The position numbers were made by a program, and so were the translations under genes. Below the pieces are notes generated by a model. That model was given only the letters and a program-made list of their open reading frames with translations. It did no database searches and was not told the DNA's origin. From Roseicyclus mahoneyensis (GTDB taxonomy: Bacteria > Pseudomonadota > Alphaproteobacteria > Rhodobacterales > Rhodobacteraceae): a stretch of DNA of 64,000 bases. Each line of letters starts with the position of its first letter. Position 1 is the first letter of the stretch. This document shows positions 61,583-64,000 of the stretch, piece by piece. The stretch is taken from NCBI RefSeq assembly GCF_003148775.1, contig NZ_QGGW01000004.1, forward strand, positions 248,001 to 312,000, written 5' to 3'.

Positions 61583-64000
61583 ATGGCGGAACTGCCGACA
61601 CAGGCGCGCGTGGTCATCATCGGCGGCGGCGTCGTGGGTGTCTCGGCGCTCTACCACCTCTCGCGCGCGGGCTGGACCGATTGCGTGCTTTTGGAAAAGA
61701 ACGAGCTGACGGCGGGCTCCACATGGCATGCCGCAGGCAATGTGCCGACCTTCTCGACCTCGTGGTCGATCATGAACATGCAGCGCTATTCGACGGAACT
61801 CTATCGCGGCCTCGGCGCGGCGGTGGACTATCCGCTGAACTACCATGTGACGGGCTCGATCCGGCTGGCGCATAGCGACGAGCGGATGCAGGAGTTCGCG
61901 CGCGCGCGGGGCATGGGCCTGCATCAGGGCATGACCCTCGACATCCTCGGCCCCTCCGAGATCAAGGCGAAACATCCTTTCATCGAGACCCATGACCTGA
62001 AAGGCGCGCTCTACGATCCCGCCGACGGCGATATCGACCCGGCACAGGTGACGCAGGCGCTGGCCAAGGGCGCGCGCGATCTGGGGGCCAAGATCGTGCG
62101 CTTTTGCCCGGCCACGGGCGTCAGCCGCGAGAATGGCCTTTGGATCGTGCACACCGATCAGGGCGACATCCGCTGCGAAATCGTGGTGAACGCGGCGGGC
62201 TATTATGCGCAGCGCGTGGGAGAATGGTTCAAGCCTTTCGGCGGGCGCACGGTGCCGATGATGGTGATGAGCCACCAATATCTGATCTTCGACGAGGTGC
62301 CCGCCGTGCGCGACTGGGCCAAGGCCGCGGGCCACAAGCTGCCGCTTTTGCGCGATGTCGATACCTCCTACTACCTCCGGCAGGAGAAGAACGGCTTCAA
62401 CCTTGGCCCCTACGAGCGGAACTGCCGGGCGCATTGGACCACGCCCGACGATCCGTTGCCTGAGGATTTCAGCTTTCAGCTCTATCCCGACGACCTCGAC
62501 CGGCTGTCCTTCCAGATCGAGGATGCGATGGCCCGCGTGCCCGTACTGGCCGAAGCGGGGCTGGCACGCGTCATCAACGGCCCCATCCCCTACACGCCCG
62601 ACGGCAACCCGCTGATCGGGCCAATGCCGGGCGTGCCCAACGCGTTCGAGGCCTGCGTCTTTACCTTTGGCATCGCGCAGGGCGGCGGCGCGGGCAAGGT
62701 TTTGGCCGAATGGGTGACGCAAGGGGCCACCGAATGGGACATGTGGTCATGCGACCCGCGCCGCTTCACGGATTACACCGACCATGACTATTGCGTGGCC
62801 AAGGGGATGGAAGTTTACGGCCATGAATATGCGATGCATTTCCCTTGGGCGCGCTGGCCTGCCGCGCCCGATCGCAAGGTCTCGCCGGTCCATGACCGGG
62901 TGAAGGCACTCGGCGGCCAGATGGGCGCCTATGCGGGGTGGGAGCGGGCGAACTGGTTCGCAAAAGCTGGCGATGATGTGTCCGAGGCCGCGACGCAGAC
63001 ATGGAACCGCGCGGGCCCATGGGAAGCGCGCATCCGTGAGGAATGCGAGGCGGTGCGGGATGGTGTCGGCGTGCTGGACCTGCCGGGCTTTTCCCGGTTC
63101 AGGCTGACGGGCAAAGGTGCGGGCGACTGGCTCTTGGGCAAGATCGCGGGCGGGTTGCCCGCGCCGGGGCGATTGACGCTGGCCTATTTCCCCGACGCGA
63201 GGGGCCGGATCGTGACAGAGATGTCGGTCGCCTGCCACGGGCCGGACGAGTTCACGCTGATCACGGCGGCCGTGGCGCAATGGCATGACCTGGAATGGCT
63301 GAGGCGCGACCTTGCGCCGGGGCTGTCGCTGACCGACCAGAGCCGCGAAATCTCGACGCTGATCGTCACTGGCCCCGAGGCGCGGCGGTTGATGGAGACC
63401 GTGGGCACCGAGGGCGACCTGCATCTGCCATGGCTCAGCCATCAAGACGCCATCGTGGCAGGGCGGCGCTGCTGGCTTGCGCGGGTATCCTTCGCGGGCG
63501 AACTGGGGTGGGAAATACACGCCGAAAACGCTGCGATCCCGGATGTTTACGAGGCGATCCTGAAAGCAGGCGCCAAACCCTTCGGCATGTTCGCACTGAA
63601 CAGCTTGCGGATCGAAAAGGGCTACCGCGCATGGAAGGGTGACCTGTCGACCGATTACAGCCTGTTGCAGGGCGGGCTTGACCGCTTCATCCGCTGGGGC
63701 AAGCCACAGGATTTCCCCGGCAAGCAGGCGCTTATGGCCGAGAAACAGGCCGGCGTGACCAAACGCTTCGTCACACTGGTGGTCGATGCCGGCGTGGCGG
63801 ACGCGCCCTACATGTCGACGCTTTGGCACGGGGGGCAGGTGGTCGGCGAGACGACCAGCGGCGCCTGGGGCTACCGCGTCGGAACATCCATCGCGCTGGG
63901 GATGCTGCGCGCCGATCTGACCGCGCCGGGGACCGAGGTGGAGGTCGATATCTTCGGGCAGCGTCACCGCGCGGTGGTGCTGCCTGACGCGCCCCTCTGG
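61583..64000 (+). CDS. dimethylglycine/sarcosine dehydrogenase-type flavoprotein with GcvT domain, truncated by window edge
   Basis: The frame is open to the right edge (806 codons, no stop). The N-terminal half is a DAO-fold flavoprotein with ARVVIIGGGVVGVSALYHLS (FAD-binding) and TAGSTWHAAGN, whose His49 is the position carrying covalent FAD in mammalian dimethylglycine and sarcosine dehydrogenases. The C-terminal half from about residue 430 is a GcvT-like folate-binding aminomethyl domain (for example VSFAGELGWEIHAENAAIPD, FGMFALNSLRIEKGYRAWKG). Such enzymes demethylate methylated glycines and pass the carbon to tetrahydrofolate. The exact substrate is open. A LysR gene is divergent. Confidence 0.88.
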   Translation, partial: MAELPTQARVVIIGGGVVGVSALYHLSRAGWTDCVLLEKNELTAGSTWHAAGNVPTFSTSWSIMNMQRYSTELYRGLGAAVDYPLNYHVTGSIRLAHSDERMQEFARARGMGLHQGMTLDILGPSEIKAKHPFIETHDLKGALYDPADGDIDPAQVTQALAKGARDLGAKIVRFCPATGVSRENGLWIVHTDQGDIRCEIVVNAAGYYAQRVGEWFKPFGGRTVPMMVMSHQYLIFDEVPAVRDWAKAAGHKLPLLRDVDTSYYLRQEKNGFNLGPYERNCRAHWTTPDDPLPEDFSFQLYPDDLDRLSFQIEDAMARVPVLAEAGLARVINGPIPYTPDGNPLIGPMPGVPNAFEACVFTFGIAQGGGAGKVLAEWVTQGATEWDMWSCDPRRFTDYTDHDYCVAKGMEVYGHEYAMHFPWARWPAAPDRKVSPVHDRVKALGGQMGAYAGWERANWFAKAGDDVSEAATQTWNRAGPWEARIREECEAVRDGVGVLDLPGFSRFRLTGKGAGDWLLGKIAGGLPAPGRLTLAYFPDARGRIVTEMSVACHGPDEFTLITAAVAQWHDLEWLRRDLAPGLSLTDQSREISTLIVTGPEARRLMETVGTEGDLHLPWLSHQDAIVAGRRCWLARVSFAGELGWEIHAENAAIPDVYEAILKAGAKPFGMFALNSLRIEKGYRAWKGDLSTDYSLLQGGLDRFIRWGKPQDFPGKQALMAEKQAGVTKRFVTLVVDAGVADAPYMSTLWHGGQVVGETTSGAWGYRVGTSIALGMLRADLTAPGTEVEVDIFGQRHRAVVLPDAPLW

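Overview
The window is a gene-dense, high-GC chromosomal segment. Gene content and protein style point to an alphaproteobacterium of the Rhodobacteraceae (Roseobacter/Rhodobacter type): many solute-uptake operons, a TAXI-type TRAP transporter, a Hint_2 domain protein, an ECF sigma factor with a DUF1109/NrsF anti-sigma partner, and frequent ATGA start/stop overlaps. I saw no tRNA, rRNA, CRISPR array, insertion sequence or integrase. The assignment is inference from gene content; no 16S gene is present.

Layout. 1-1775: tail of a ketopantoate reductase-family gene and an unknown protein. 1783-15132: alpha-glucan metabolism, with an amylosucrase divergent from an uninterrupted glgP-glgB-glgC-glgA-glgX-malQ operon. 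Two perfect AGCGCT-centred palindromes of LacI-operator type lie in the shared promoter. 15129-20075: a polyamine-type ABC importer with one unusually long permease. 20334-21515: an ectoine hydrolase-like (DoeA) enzyme. 21750-26284: a complete branched-chain amino acid-type ABC importer. 26464-35285: a GntR regulator followed by a peptide-type ABC importer, a cytoplasmic gamma-glutamyltransferase homologue and a DUF1028 protein, probably one uptake-and-hydrolysis unit. 35357-38679: a BenE-type transporter and ethanolamine ammonia-lyase eutBC.

38676-41670: ACR3 arsenite efflux, a glyoxalase-fold protein and an ECF sigma/NrsF pair. 41674-45018: a secreted esterase, an OpgC acyltransferase and a TTC38-like TPR protein with overlapping or touching ends. 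45164-48583: a YHS-domain exported protein, a class III CoA-transferase and a TPP enzyme. 48827-54089: DUF302, a secreted rhodanese, a YeeE/TsuA-type sulfur transporter, a tiny membrane protein, the chromate transporter ChrA and a second rhodanese. 54175-56941: an island with a lamin-tail/Hint protein, a DUF6916-like protein, a GNAT acetyltransferase and a phage tail-collar (Mdp-like) protein. 57118-60529: TAXI TRAP transporter with a DUF1850 protein. 60620-64000: a LysR regulator divergent from a dimethylglycine/sarcosine dehydrogenase-type flavoprotein that runs off the right edge.

Themes. One half of the window stores and remodels alpha-glucans. Most of the rest imports nitrogenous compounds (polyamine-like solutes, amino acids, peptides, ectoine-type solutes, ethanolamine, methylated glycines) and releases their nitrogen. 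Smaller clusters deal with arsenic, chromate and reduced sulfur. In all three ABC operons a strong GC hairpin without a T tract follows the binding-protein gene and precedes the next gene. The least explained part is the 54.1-57.1 kb island, the best candidate here for an undescribed surface or secreted system.
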